The notes beneath the pieces are model-generated. The model worked only from the letters and a program-made list of their open reading frames with translations, made no database searches and had not been told where the DNA came from. Of a stretch of DNA of 64,000 nt, positions 1 to 13,441 are shown one piece after another; position 1 is the first letter of the stretch, and the number at the start of each line of letters is the position of its first letter. The stretch lies in assembly GCA_037178855.1 (NCBI GenBank), contig JASJZC010000005.1, positions 6,882,001-6,946,000 on the forward strand. The letters are read 5' to 3'. The stretch comes from Oscheius sp. JU75. Its lineage: Eukaryota; Nematoda; Chromadorea; Rhabditida; Rhabditidae. Both the position numbers and the translations under genes were made by a program.

Positions 1-1330
1 AGCCGGCCTGGAACTACCGCGAGAGAAAAGAGAGTCTTGACGGTGAAGACCTTATCTTGTTGAGAATACTGAAACGTTTACAGAAATACTCTACCTGGTC
101 AAGAAAGGCGGGTCGAGACCACCTCGACCAAGTTTTGAGACAACCGAAACAGACATTAGCTCGGCTCTGGTATCGTATCTTTCGTATAATTTTAAAAACT
201 GTTCTCAGTTATCCTTGATCCGAGACTGCTGGTCTGAGGAGCCTCAGGAGCGACCAGATACTTCGGTCATTTGTAAGAATATTGCCTCGATGATGCCGAA
301 AGAAAAAGTAACTTCATAGACCCTCAGAACAAATCCCTCAGGGAAATCTGATCGACCATGTCTTTGCCAAAATGGAAGAGTACACGGGTACTCTTGAGCA
401 AGAAGTCGAAGACAGAACGAAAGAGCTGGCAGCCGAGAAGAAAAAAGCCGATCTTCTGCTCAGTCGAATGCTTCCGAAACAGGTTGCAGAAAAACTGAAG
501 CTGGGACAGGTGGTCGAGCCGGAGGGCTTTGACAGCGTCTCCATCATGTTCATGGACATTGTAAAATTCACACAGTTGGCAGCCAAGTGTTCTCCATTAC
601 AAGTAAAAAATGTTAATGGATCTCGAGCAATTTCGTTTAGGTCGTAAGTCTCCTTAACGAGCTCTTCAGTAATTTTGATGGGATCATCGAACAGCACGAT
701 GTTTACAAGGTTCGTTCTTTTCAGAGCTCCCAAAAACAATAGACTGCAGGTAGAATCAATCGGAGACGGCTATTTGTGTGTCTCCGGCCTGCCCAATAGA
801 AATGGCTTCCGCCACATAAAGGAGATCGCAGATTTGGCCATATCCCTAATGGATTACTGCAAAGAATTCCGCATTATGCACTTGCTCAGAGAAAGAGTCG
901 AGCTCAGGATAGGAGTCAATTCAGGTTCCCAAATCAGTCTTTTGACAAGTCATTTTGTAGGACCATGTGTAGCCGGAGTTGTAGGACTGGCGATGCCCAG
1001 ATACTGTCTCTTCGGAGATACTGTCAATACTGCTTCGCGGATGGAGAGCAATGGAAAAGGTAAACGTTTGTTTAAATTGTCCAATCCGATTCTAGCTAGC
1101 CACATCCATCTTTCCGAATCAGCATACGAGCTTCTAGCAAAGCATTTTGCTAGTGACTACAGGACGGAAGCAAGGGGAGAAGTCATCATTAAAGTGGGGC
1201 AAAACAGATCAAGGTAAAATCGCGATTTTAGGGAAAAGGAGTGATGACAACCTACTGGGTTTTGGGCAGAACAAGTGATTACCATTCCTATAAAGCTGTC
1301 AAAGAGACTTTACCCACTCCACCCACTTGA
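1..1330 (+). CDS. Receptor-type guanylate cyclase (gcy family), 3' part
   Basis: Makes cGMP from GTP, normally in a sensory neuron membrane. Exons read as 3-42, 84-169, 209-307, 342-602, 641-709, 750-924, 961-1059, 1096-1193 and 1232-1330; introns are 34-41 nt. The visible order is the C-terminal lobe of the kinase homology domain ([10 protein letters not shown], then [13 protein letters not shown]), a coiled-coil dimerisation helix ([20 protein letters not shown]), then the class III cyclase domain. Both metal aspartates are present ([17 protein letters not shown]). The guanine-specifying Glu (VESIGD) and Cys ([15 protein letters not shown]) are kept, so GTP specificity is expected. It ends [16 protein letters not shown] plus 15 residues. 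The extracellular domain, membrane span and most of the kinase domain lie left of the window. Which gcy paralog it is cannot be told from here. Confidence 0.93.
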
Positions 1331-4300
1331 ACCGCCGGAAGAGGTAATGTATAAAGGCTTGTGAAGAATAACGTGCTCAGTCAGTGAATAAACTACTCTG
1401 GCTATACGCTTTCCTGTACCATAACATCTTCTTCGGTTTTTTTTCAAATAGTGAAAAGATCTATGTGGTCGCGACACTTTGGTGATAAGACGGACTACTT
1501 TTCTAAAAGTAATAAGGTTCAGTAATTGTTTTTAGTATTTAAATACTTCAAAACATTTAGTTACTGCACTCTTTAGAAGCTGTTTCTATTCAGTTACAGT
1601 AATTACTTCTGTTGTCTTGCAGAAAAGGAATCCCGCGTATTACCGAAGTACCAAAGGCACTTTCCTGATACATTTTATTCTGTTAGGGTAAAAAAACTGA
1701 GGAAGCACCATATGATCCTTGGTGTTGATAGCTTTCAATCCTTCCAGTTTTCTAAAAACTTGGACGATCCCTGCTGTTCTTTCTGGTCTCTACTAAATTC
1801 CGCTGTTCGCAACTATTGTAACAGCCTTGAACTGTTTCAGTTTCTGATAGGTTGTTGCATATCGTCTCTGACAAGGAATGCGGATCTGTCCGTGTCCGTC
1901 ACATTCCTTATTTCCTCAACTTTATCCCAGAGGTCGATTCAAATTATCGTAATGAGTCGAGATTACACGACTTCCGGTGCAGTGGTGTGAGCCAAGAACC
2001 TTATCAACATTCACACTAAACGATTGGAAAGAATTTGAAAAAATGTTTTGTACCCTCAAAAGTCTCTATACGTTTCTGTTTTTGTTGGCGCCGGTCCCTC
2101 GTTTTCGCCGCCGGCCGCCTTTGAGAGTGCTGGCGAAGCGATCGATCGTGGCCAGCGCGTTTGTTCAACACATGAATCAACGGGCGCATGGAATTAGCGG
2201 TCACTCGAGCTCTGACCCGTCATACTGTCTCTCTGACACGGTCAGCCGTTCTGCACAAGCTGGCAGCTATGCGCCAAGCGTATTGGACGACCCCTCTCGG
2301 TCGGGAACGGGTCAAAACAAGTCAGCGGGGTTGATTACGATTGGAGCCAGGAGGAAAGGACGAATGACCTTTTGTTGTAATTGGCGACTTGAGACAAAGC
2401 TCTCGGGTCATGGGTGTACTTTGGCCAGGATGAAAAAATTGTCTTGATGCACTCGAATCTTTTTTGCTAAGGTGGCATATATGTTCCAACCAGCAGGTGA
2501 ACCCATCTCCTAACGTCTCATTGGAAACAGACACGCTACCTATGTTACCAAACCAAGGATCATTGTCAATGAGACGATATTAATACCAGAAAAAAATAGA
2601 ACTTTTGTGCGCTATCTGAACGCTTTTTTTAGAGTGACTCTCTTCATTGTATCCAGTATTTATGATTTATTTGGTACAGACAAAATCTTCTCATTTTCAG
2701 CGTAAGTCTGAAGCTGTACTTGAATACAAATCACAAACAATTTCAAAAACTGGAAAAGAGTGCACTGGCGATTTGAAACATAACTCGACTATTGCATAAG
2801 CTGTATATTTTTAGACAACTACAGTAACTTCTAGTGCAAAGAGTATCTACTCTTCTTCTCGCTGATGGCTGTTCCAGATACTGTCAACCTGAACAATCAT
2901 TTTGCCTAAATGTTGAGCATCTATAAAGAAGGCTCTCCAATCTGCTAATTGTTGTCACAAAATCGGTTTTAACTCGGAACTAACTTACCGTAGCTGCACA
3001 TTGCTATTTAAAATTTTTTAGATCAAAGCTGCACGACCTTTTCTTTTTTCTTTTTAGACTTATTTGTTTGTACTTGTTCACCCCTCAAAACGGACGCCGT
3101 CCTTATCCGCTTGTTTTATGTTTTTCTCTGTCTATAGCACATGTCTCATGTTGTGGAGAAGACTTTTCACATGCACATTTCCGAGGTAAACAGCTGCCGT
3201 TCTCGTGACAGTATCCACCACTTCGAAGGTTGGGAGGTCACGTGGGAGGTGAAACCAGAACCCCGTCCGCACATCTGTCATCCTGCCTGCCGGGTCATCC
3301 AATATGAGCTGAGAAAATGGTGAGAGGGTGAATCCCCTCTTCTTTTGGCCGACTGGTCACTTGACGATACATCCAGCCGACAGGTTTTGGCAGTTAGCAG
3401 AGTGTGTGGCGATTAAAGGACTGCTTCAACAACCCGGATAGAACACACGTTCACTCTCTCTGCTGCGAGCAGGGCAAACACTACGTCACAAAATAGTTTT
3501 TTGCCTCTCGGGACGGGTGAAGATCAAAAGAAGGACTAAGCAGAGCAGTTTGCGAAGAGTTCAAACTACAGACAAAGAGCTTGAGAAAGTGTACAGTTCT
3601 CGATGAATCCAGCAAATTTTGAGGCGACTTGAAATTGGAGGGATGGTTATCAGGTAATATTTTCTAGCAGTGTTTCTGCTGATGTTTCGTAGTTTCTGTG
3701 CTGTATCTGGTTTACAATAGTTAATTGGAACGGCTTCGAACATGGCCAGCTCAGTAATCGTTGTACTGTAGGATTCCTGATGTTTGGCTCGGTAAAAACC
3801 ATGTTCAAAAATTAACGAAATTAAAATAATGAGGTTGCCGTTCTATCATAGAACATCCCAAGTCAATTTTGTATACTTACTTTGTTTCTGTAAAATCAAT
3901 ACACAATTTCAAGAAAGCTCCCCCGCTTGGTTGACTTCTCTGTTCTCATCTTGTCTCTCGGTCACACTAATCCAATTTACTTGTTGTCAATTGAACAAAG
4001 CCGTTAAAAAAAGGTTCTCTAATTCAAAGATTATAGCGGCAAAGAAGAGCGACCAACTGAAGACCAAGTTCCAGAGAGTGAATTAAGGGACATTCTTCAG
4101 TCGCTACCAATTTTCCAGCACATAAATCTCGTAACCGCTAGTAGTATCTCGCAGCTTAGCCGCTTACTGAAAGATTAGCCCTAGTCTTTCGAGATGAGCC
4201 AACCTTTCGAGCTGGTTCGTCTAGAGACAGTCATGGCACAGTCATCTTTAGACGACCAACAGTTTTATGCTTTGGCCGCATCCTGATGTTTACTCCAGCT

Positions 4301-7300
4301 GTCTCGGGGATATGTGAATGCACCAGTCCCTGGCCCCAACGATCAGCACACTAAAAAGCAGGAAGTCTCTTCGCCGAGATCGAACGTGTGTCCATCTTCT
4401 TTTCGTGACGTGTCATTTGTTCGAACGGGGGAAGACTTTTTTAGACGGAGGCTCGCCGTCGAGATGGCTACAGTTGTTTGAGAGTAGGAGGACGACAACC
4501 GCTACTGATAAGAACAGAAGAGATAACGGCTTGAAGGAATTCTAAAAAAAAAAGGAAGTGGCCAGAACCCAGGAGATAAGAACTAGTCACAATTTTACTT
4601 GGTCCCCTCGAAAACTGAGTGAAAGGGCGAATTCAAAGAACAATGTATACATAATTGTTTGTCTTCCTCGCATGTTACTTAGTTATTCAGCAAATAGCGT
4701 TCCGAAGTTTCAAAACAAAAAGGGCAATGTAGGAGAGAGCACGAAAGTTTGGGTCAACGCAGATTTATGCACAAAGAGTTGAATTGTGGAAACAAACTTT
4801 ACTGCCTACAAGGAAACGAAAACAGTCTGGCTTATCTGAACAGCAAGACAGTTTTAGAGCTGAGAATCCAAGATGAAATTTTCTTTTCGAGCAGTACGAA
4901 TATCAAAGTGTTGAATAGGCATGTTATCACCTCCAATGTTTGTTGTTTTACTCTTTCCAGTAGTTCAATCAGCTCTAGCAGATCCAACACTTCCATTTGT
5001 CTTTTTGGGAAAGATTGCTTCCAGTTCTGTGGAATATTAGACTGAGCAAACTGTTTTTGATTATTCCCACCATTGCTAATCTAAAGAAAGGATTTACAAA
5101 CTGTTTGCATAGTTTGAACACCCACACCCTAAAATACTCTGACTAAATTAAGATCTACCGACCCACATCTATGTCTGATCATCGCTATATGCTAGCACTT
5201 CGAGCACTTGTAAGTTTGCTCAATTTTATGGTGGTTTACTATGTAACGACAATATTGTAACTTAACTGTACTTTCTCAGACTCTTCTCAATCACCCAGAA
5301 CCCAAAAAGAACAACTCGTGTGTGATTCGATTTCAGCAGCAGTCTTCCGTTTGGCTCCTTTGTACTGCATGCCATGAGCTTTTTCAAGATACCTGTTCCT
5401 TCGCTGAATAACGATCGGCTCATTTGGGACCAAGGCTTGCACTACTACAAATAGCAGCCCGGTAGCGATACTTTGTTGATCATTTGCAGACAGCCGCTTG
5501 CTTTGTTTATTGCCTGAACAACAACTACTCTCTCCTTTAGTCGAGAGTACCCAGAAATAAAAAGGTAATGATACTTTATCCGAGACCATCTTGAGGTGCA
5601 GACATAAACAGCCGCACACCCAGCGCACTTTCCCACGTCTCGCTCTCTCTGGCCAGAGCGAGAGAGAGAGAAAGAGGGAGATGCTTCGCGTCCGCTTCCC
5701 GCACAAAAACGCGGGCCGAGAGAGGAAGATGACGGCCAGCGCAGTTGAGAGGCCGACACAAAGGGCACAACACACGAAATTGCATATGCCCTCTCCATTC
5801 TGGCTTTCTCAGCTACGGAACGAGGAAGTAGGTCAGAGGATTTTCTGGATGTGGACACTGCCAAAGTAACATACTGCTCTAAAGTCTTCACAGAATACCA
5901 CATTCTGAAACTCTAAGACAGAAGCAAGGTCTACTCCTGAATCATATGGCAAGGTCGATAAATGTTTCAGTTAATTACATCTCTTTGAATCGGATCCAAG
6001 CACGTTTTTCCCACTTAAAAATATTAAATGATGTGTGTTATGTTTCATTATAGTGAAGTCTACCTACTTTTTTACCTCCTCTTCCTCCAGAGCTCTCCAG
6101 TTGTTTGCCAAATAAAGTTTATCAAGATTGCTGAGAGCGACTGTTGCGATAAGCGCCAGAACTTCCTCTGCTGAAAGAGGCCAAGCCAATGACTAAACTT
6201 TTCTGGAACACATGTCGAGGGGAACATGATTGTGAAACGACGTTCAGTGAAATCCTTTGCACAACGTCTCATGGGGGTTACAACACTCAACGTATGTATT
6301 GTTGTCTATTACCTACTAAACTACCTACAGTTCCTTCATTAGCTTTTTTGAATTAGAAGCGCGCTCTGTTGTCAAAAAGCTGACATTGCAGGACTCTTCG
6401 ATTTTCTTAGAATAATATCCGCCGGGTGACAAAGCAGCAGCTAGTTACCGCTGACATTCTTTTTCCATCTGTATAAATGTTTAGTTAATCGTCGACCTTT
6501 TCACTTGTCTCAACAAGAGACAATCTTGATAGGAACGATAAGTCCACAGTTTCTGCTTCTAGAAACAGGAACATTCAACCACTTTCACAATTTTTTTAGA
6601 CTAACGGAGGCTGTAGTTACCCGCAAAAAAACGATACCACTAGGCCGCTTCCAAATAGTCATTTCTGGACAGTGAGTAAACTTGCTGACTCTTTCTGATA
6701 AGCACTTACTCACTCTCTCATTCCGTAGACAATGGAATAAATAAGCGTTTTAATCAAAGAGATGTAAAACTTAATCCCCGACTTTTGAGGACTGCTATGC
6801 TCCAATCTTGGTTAGTAAAATACAGGTCCGGGGACTTCGAAAGAACTTATTGTGAGTCAGATGTCCGGAGGGTACAATTAAGCTCGTTACAGCTCTTCTG
6901 AGGTTCCGAAGAATCGATTTTTGTCTTTGACAGTTTTTGGATGGTAGAGCCTTTCGAATACTGTGAGAAAGAGTATTGTTTATGACAATCAAGCAGATGG
7001 GAACGTCGAAATGGCTCTTCCTGTCTAATTCTCTCAGCCTCCTCCTCTCTCGCGTACACTGTAGGTCGCACACGCGCCATTGCCGCAGTCGCCCTCTACG
7101 CCATTTGGCTACCCTGGCTTAACGGAGCCTTATTCTATCTTCACTCAGCGAGACTTTCATCACTCCGGACCACTTCCAAACGTCTTTTCCTACTGTAAAA
7201 CCTCGGAAAATAATGATTTTCAAAACTTTTTGAGGATTTTTGTCTTAAAACGACGTTTTGTTGTGCACTCTAACCGGACCGACTGTCTGTGTCTCTTTGC

Positions 7301-10300
7301 TGACTAGCGATGACGAGATGTCTCTCGCCCGCTGACTTGTTTGCGTCTCTCCACTCGGCGCGCTCTTTCGCGCCCGGTCAGATTGAGGCGGTTCCCCTTC
7401 CAAAGACTATGCCGAAATCACACTAATATTCTAGTTTCCTTCACCGTTTACCTACTTCTTCTTGTAAAATTCAAAGTCTAACCACTTTTTCTGTTAGAAT
7501 AATCACCTTTGGCAACATTTGCATGTTAAATTTTTGAGAAACTCTCAACTTTATAAAAAGTTCAATATCTTTTGAAATCGGAATAAATACGGTTAGTAAA
7601 TGACTGATAAAGTCTTTTTGTTGGTTTAGGGACTTATTCCAAACAACTGAACGAGCTTTACGCTGTCCGATAGATCCTGCCTTCTCGCGGAGGGCCACCT
7701 TCAAAACAATGTTTCCGTTCGCACAGTTACTTTTCACCAAAACCAATGGTGATAAATGGTATCCCCAGACAGAGCCCTATCTTTTGATATAATACAGTCG
7801 AGACTTTGACACCTCCGCCGATTTAGACGAGATTTGCGATAGTAGACGTCATTTCTATGACGAGCTAAAGTTAACTTGTTTTCAAATTCCAGCCACTGTG
7901 AAAAACGAATCTAACAATGAAAACAGCAAGATAAACTGTTTCTTTTGACTGTATAATCAATACCCAGTTCAATTTTGTCGGCTTTGAGCCAATACAGTCG
8001 TTCAGACAGTGCAACGCATTGCCTTTCTGTGAACGCTCATAACGCTTAGATTACGTTGTCAGGACTTCAACAATGGCTGCAGATTGAAATTGTAAGCTTC
8101 CATTTGTTGTTCGGAAAGTGGAAACTGTGTTGCAACTTTTGTACTGTCGATTGCTCTTTGCAACTAGGAGTAAAAACAGACTTGGTGCTAGGATTTTGCA
8201 ATTTGAAATCTGTCCAGCAAACACTCCCATAAAAGCAAAAAAATGTGAAAAAGAATATTGGAGCATGGTTTGCGTCGAAGCTGTAATTAATTTGATTTTG
8301 ATTTCACTACAAGAATGGAGAAACTCACAAAACTACGCAGTCGAATAATTGCTTGTGCTGACATTTTTTGCGATGGTATATAAGACTATTTAGACATTTG
8401 CTCTGGCTTTGAAACAAAACGCTTTTGATGTCCATGTCTTTGAACCTGCATCTTATGGTAATCAAGAGCTGGCTTACAAAAGTGTTAACCTCTATTTCGT
8501 AGCAGCGGGGCAACAAATCAGGTCAATTTCAAAAACAACGTAGTTGCTTTTATTAGGAAAAAACTCTTGAATAATATTATTAGGCCTTTCAATGTCTGAC
8601 AGATGTTCGTCCTCAATTGACCTATTTAGATGCTGCCAGCCGGCTAACACCCACTTTATTACTGCTACGTTCCGCAGACACTTTCGGTAAACTGACATAA
8701 GGTTTATCTTGCAGAGGCGGTATTAACGTGGAATACTGTTCTCGTCTCATGCGATAAAAGTTCGGTTCGTCTGTCTCTGGAAGGTTCCTCCAGCCGAACG
8801 AGCTCTATAGGTCACGAGTTTAGCCAAAACAATAGGGAAGAGTTCCCGCACCAACTCTGCCCTTTCCCCACAGGATACTAAATAGTTTTGGGGAAGATCG
8901 ATAGAATATCGAAAGGTTGGTTTCCACATTTGCGTGTCTTGTAGTTCTGATGACAACTCTTCCCCCGGCCCCGCAGATGACGTCATCATAGGTCCTGACT
9001 CATTTTTGAACGAAAAGGAGAGCTCCCTCTCGGTCTTTTATATCGGGAACGTACTCGTTCGAAGCGTCTTTATTGTTTCTTTTTCTGTCAAACGGAAGAC
9101 TACTAACCGTGGTCTCCTCACACACCCCCTTCTGCCTCTTTCGGGTTATTCCGAGACGATTTATTGGTCTCTCCCCCTCGAACAATCAAACGTCAAAGTT
9201 CCAGACTAGACAGATCCAAATGTTTTGGCTGGTCAAGAGAGTTTTCCATAAACAACGTTCATCTGTTTTGCCGCCTCGAACACAAAACGTTCTAAAGTTT
9301 TTTTAAATGTCTATTTAGATCTTCAAAATCTGGTATTTGCATTGTGCAAAGAGTGGAAAATAGGTGAGACTTCGTAGCAAAGACCAGATCCTGTCTATTT
9401 TGAGATCTTGTACGAGAAACAACAGACTTTGGTTTTTGAAATCTGCATCTAGCCCTGTCTTCCAGCTGTTTTCTTCAAACAATTTTCCTCTAACAATAAG
9501 ATTCGGAAGTAGCAGAAGAACGTTTTAGACAGTTGGTCAAAGACAGCGGAGAGTACACTTGTTCCGTTCACCGGCTTGCGATCAATCTCAAGTCACAGCT
9601 GAAGGCTCATACAATCTCAGACCGAGCCATGGGGACAATTATTATCTGCTCTTGGCTCAGACGAAAGATGAATTACAACTACCCTTTTGAAAAGCTCTTT
9701 TGTTTCTAGCCGCATACTCGCTGACTAACCATAATCAGTAGCTCCTGCATCTGCTTTAGCACCAGCCTGAGCCAAAGCCACCCACGCTAATGAGGGGTCA
9801 ATTGTGTGTCTCTTCTCTCCAATATTCCCCTATCCACCCTACCGTAGACTACTATCTTTTGACTCCACTTTACGATTTCTTTAATCACCTTGAAAGAACT
9901 TTCAAATCCTTAAGTTTTGCAGAAAAGGATTGAACAACTTCAATTAGACAACTGCGCCTATGGAGGTAGCTTTCAATCAGACGTCTCTTCTGCCACGGAA
10001 ACAGCAAAGGGTATGTTTGGAAAAAAAGGTTTAGGTACTGTTGCTACCTCGACTAGGTAGTGACTAGGTAAACAGTACAGACCACAGAACAACAGTCGTC
10101 AGAACAGGCGTGACGCAATTGTGTTTGGTTTGAATCTCTAGCCTAAAAGCAAAACTAACCAAAACAATGATCTACAGACTCTAGACATTCGAAAACTCTC
10201 AAAAATGTGTCTTTTGGGAAATGTGTGTTACTCACAGTATTTCGACATATCCCGAAAGCTTTTTGGTGGAATGATGACGAATTTCTCTCTCCCCCTCTCG

Positions 10301-10559
10301 GTCGATATTTGTCCAGTTATTCGCTTCTTTGGCAACATCTCTTACGAAAAAATGGATAAATAGTATCCATTAATCGAAGGTCAGCAGACGATTTCCCTTT
10401 ACACCCAGGCCTACTTGCCCCCTTATCAATTGTGGCCAAGGTAGCAAAAGACACAAGTGCTGCCTGCTTTTTTTACAAGATGTTTTTTGTTGCTTCTTAT
10501 GCTAAAAATGGGTCTTACAGCTGGTACAACTGCCCGGGGAGAAGAATCTCTCAATTCAT
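1331..10559. other. Long stretch without supportable genes
   Basis: No open frame here shows a recognisable domain, a run of in-frame exons or splice-site-bounded coding texture. The longest frames (about 150-180 codons near 2.0, 5.3 and 5.9 kb) look like chance frames over low-complexity or GC-rich sequence. A possible polyadenylation signal for the cyclase gene (AATAAA) lies near 1385. The rest may be distal regulatory DNA or diverged repeats. I saw no tRNA, rRNA or terminal inverted repeats by eye, but weak ncRNA genes could be missed. Confidence 0.5.
8977..8986. promoter_or_regulatory. Palindromic CRE-type site
   Basis: The sequence ATGACGTCAT is a perfect palindrome matching the CREB/ATF full site. 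It lies 1.6 kb upstream of the CoREST start inside the gene-free stretch. Function is inferred from the motif only; one chance match in a 9 kb intergenic stretch is possible. Confidence 0.3.
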
Positions 10560-12989
10560 ATGAACACATCCGTTTCCTCTCAAAATGGCAGCCCAAAAGC
10601 GTCGACTTCAACCAACGGCGTTTCACAACAGGTATAATGCTCTGTCCTTCTGTAACTGTTGTCATTTTGAGATTCCGCAGTCGACTGCCAGGCAACTGGA
10701 CGTCCAGATCCCGAGCAGCAGTGCGAGCGATGTGACTGACCCCTCTCCAGCTCTTATGAGTTTCACACCTCCACCGGAAACTGATTCACAGAAAGACGTA
10801 TAGGCTCGTAATGATCAGACAAGTATTGCTCGTTTGCAGATTGCTGAACCTGCTCGAAGCCCTGCAGAACAGTCGGAGAAGGTTACCAATGGAGAAGGAG
10901 TTGAGAAGAAGAGAAGAAAAAGAAGAAGTAAACTAGAATTGATTAGCACAGAAGGCATGAAATCTAGGTCAGTCTATGAGATGAGACTGACAATAAGATG
11001 GATTCAGAATCACTCGGAATCGCGATGACCCTAATACGGAGGTTGTAAACAACTACGTGGATTCGACAGAAAAGAAATTTGTCCGTCCTCGAGTTGTAGC
11101 TCCTGTTGGCATCGTCAGACAGCCCTTCAAACCGCCGAAGGGAGATTTGGAAAAGGAGAAGGACAAGCTAAAGATTCACATGGTAAACAGAGCTCTAACG
11201 ACAGTAAACGAAAATATTTAGGTCGGTCCGAAAACAAAGACCTCGATGAACGTTATTGAAAGCATGAATCGACCCAACAGACAGCATAACACAATCAGTG
11301 AAGGCTCCGATTTTCAGGTCGAAAGCTCTCGTGAAACTGAACACATACTGATTTCAGGCCAATTTTGACCAGTACTTAGCAGAAGAGTTCGTCAAGCCTG
11401 TTACAAAGATCGACGATATTCCGGACAGAGACGACGAAGTCATGTGGAAAGATAACCGTGTTTTACTGAAAGACAAAGAACGCGAGTTGGACGACGCATG
11501 GAAGGCGGTCAGGAGACAGTTCAACGGGAAAGTCGGTATCGATGCGGTATGTATGGGTCTAGAGAGAAAACCTCTGCTCAGATGCTGCACCGTCTAATGT
11601 TGTGTGACTACAACATCGAGTTGATGCTGACCACGATTGAGAAGGAACTCTTGGAGCTTCCTCAGCCCTTTGAAGAGTATTTGACCCATAACTCCTGTGA
11701 ATAAAGTTATTTTCAGATTGAACGAGGGACAGCAAGCAGAGTTCGAAAAACTGCTCCGAAAGCCTGGTATCCATCATGGAAAGTCGTTTAGAAACATGCA
11801 GGAGCGGTTTGTAGGTTCAAAAAATGTCCTGAACCAAAGCAAAACATTTAGTTGAAAGGCTACTACCTCGGTGAAATTGTCCAATACTATTACGACACGA
11901 AGCATCGGGGATGTCCTCACACTCTCTATCATCGCTGTCAGTGCAAGCAAAAGTATGCTTCCGTGATAACCCTTGCAATCCGTATTTACAGTCTTGTGCA
12001 TGAGTTCCCGTCTGTCCAACGCTTTGAATGTTACAACTGCACAAAGTACATTTGGAAGGAGATATATCCGGAAAGAAGTTCTCGCAGTCAGAGTCTCTGT
12101 CCCGTCTGCGATCACTTCTACGCAATCCGAAGACAACATCGAGTCGGAATGGAAAAGCTCACAGAATCTGAAGAGAAACTTGCTCGTACCATGGTTGAGC
12201 TTGAAAAGCAGTTGAAACAGCCCGTTTCCAAAATCGAGGTAATTGTGGCTGTAAATACTGAATCAAGGCTGTTTCAGGTCTTTGCCTACTTGGAAAAGCA
12301 GCGTCTCGAAAAATTGAATGCTCGTTCTGTCGCGGAAGAAGTTCCTGCCCAGTACCACAACAGAAAGCCAATCAAGACGTCAGTCACCGAGCTGGCTGAA
12401 CTGAGCAAAAAGTTCGTTCCGAAGAAGGACTCGAAATGTTGGACGACTCACAAATGGGGCAGCTCAGCGCGACAGTTCATGCTGAAGACCTACAGTGTCG
12501 AGGAGAAGAAACTTCTCATCAAGGCCTTTCAGAAGCACGGATTGCAATATGAGAAAATAGCTGAAGAGTTGCAAAGGTTTAGTTCCTGTGAGGTTGAGGT
12601 CTTCTACGGGCGTTTCCACCAAGAACTGAGTTTGGACAAGGTGAGCAGTTCTGAAGACTGAAATAAAGAAAAGTTTCAGCTTGTTCATCCCCAGAAGAAA
12701 GAGATCTGGCTGGGACATGCCTCCCTGAGTCGACTGACAGGTGGCCGACCCTCTAACTCTCCGACTCCGGAACCGACTGGCAGGAGGAAACGGTATTTTT
12801 ATCCCTATCCCAAAAAAACTAACAAAATTTAGAGCAATCAGCACTGATCCCAACTACGAGGCCTACCGAAACGTCAACGGACCACCTCTTCCGAAATCGA
12901 CTCGTCGAACTCGACAGACTCAAGTAGTTGCGCCTGTGGAGAATGAGGAGAATGAGTCCCACTCCAATCCAGCACCTACCGTGTCATAA
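10560..12989 (+). CDS. CoREST-like corepressor (ELM2-SANT-SANT)
   Basis: Scaffold that couples histone deacetylase and LSD1-type demethylase in the nucleus. Thirteen exons (10560-10631, 10681-10797, 10840-10967, 11008-11182, 11222-11317, 11358-11546, 11582-11676, 11717-11810, 11852-11952, 11992-12238, 12278-12640, 12680-12792, 12833-12989) sum to 648 codons plus stop with every phase consistent. The order is a basic, Ser/Pro-rich N-terminus; an ELM2-like block ending with MLHRLMLCDYNIELML; SANT1 (LNEGQQAEFEKLL to EIVQYYYDTK); a CxxC-x19-CxxC finger; a coiled linker (EKLARTMVELEKQLKQP); SANT2 (YSVEEKKLLIKAFQKHG); and a basic tail. I chose ATG 10560 because only that frame joins exon 2 without a stop. 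This fits the C. elegans spr-1/rcor-1 group; which of the two cannot be decided here. Confidence 0.85.
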
Positions 12990-13441
12990 TTCTATATCGT
13001 CGACTGTGATATCTCACTCCACTTCATACGTATTCCCGATCGTGATTCGAGCTTTAGTATTTCCCACCCTCTCCCGCTCACCATCTCTCTCCCGCATCCT
13101 GGTTTTTGCTATGTGTAAAGATTGTGCTCTACAATTATGTTTAGTTACTCTCTCATTTTTGGGTTGTCTAACGTGTTCTCTTATAGCTCAGTAGATTGTG
13201 AACAAAATGAACTGTGTTTTTTAGGGAGTCTTTGATTGGAAGGTCTGAATCTAATCCATCTTTAGCGCCGCCAAATGATCAGTTTCACTTTCGGATTCTG
13301 CGGAAATCTGACAGTTTCCACGGGAAACCTAAAATTGAGCAAGTTATGAGTCAGTCACAGTATGAAATTTCAGGCGCTGTTGATTTTCTCGTGCGCTACT
13401 AATGAAATCTAACACACGACGTCCCATTCATTATTACCATA

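Noticed and set aside
1825-1840. CTGTTTCA, like the upstream motif of C. elegans 21U-RNA genes
   Set aside because: A single occurrence without the AT-rich context or a downstream YRNT at fixed spacing that I could establish.
2447-2977. Frame of 156 codons on the plus strand ending at 2447
   Set aside because: No family features, composition unlike the real exons here, and no adjoining exon.
5639-5662. CTCGCTCT...AGAGCGAG hairpin beside an AG-rich run
   Set aside because: Only eight base pairs in low-complexity purine/pyrimidine sequence; expected by chance.
5287-5903. Long overlapping minus-strand frames (up to 162 codons)
   Set aside because: Low-complexity Leu/Ser/Arg composition, no domain, no splice partners; the frames come from a GC- and repeat-rich patch.
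10585-10803. CoREST start at ATG 10585 reading unspliced through 10803
   Set aside because: It ignores a good GT-AG intron (10632-10680). The ATG at 10560 joins exon 2 in frame and gives natural Ser/Asn-rich sequence.
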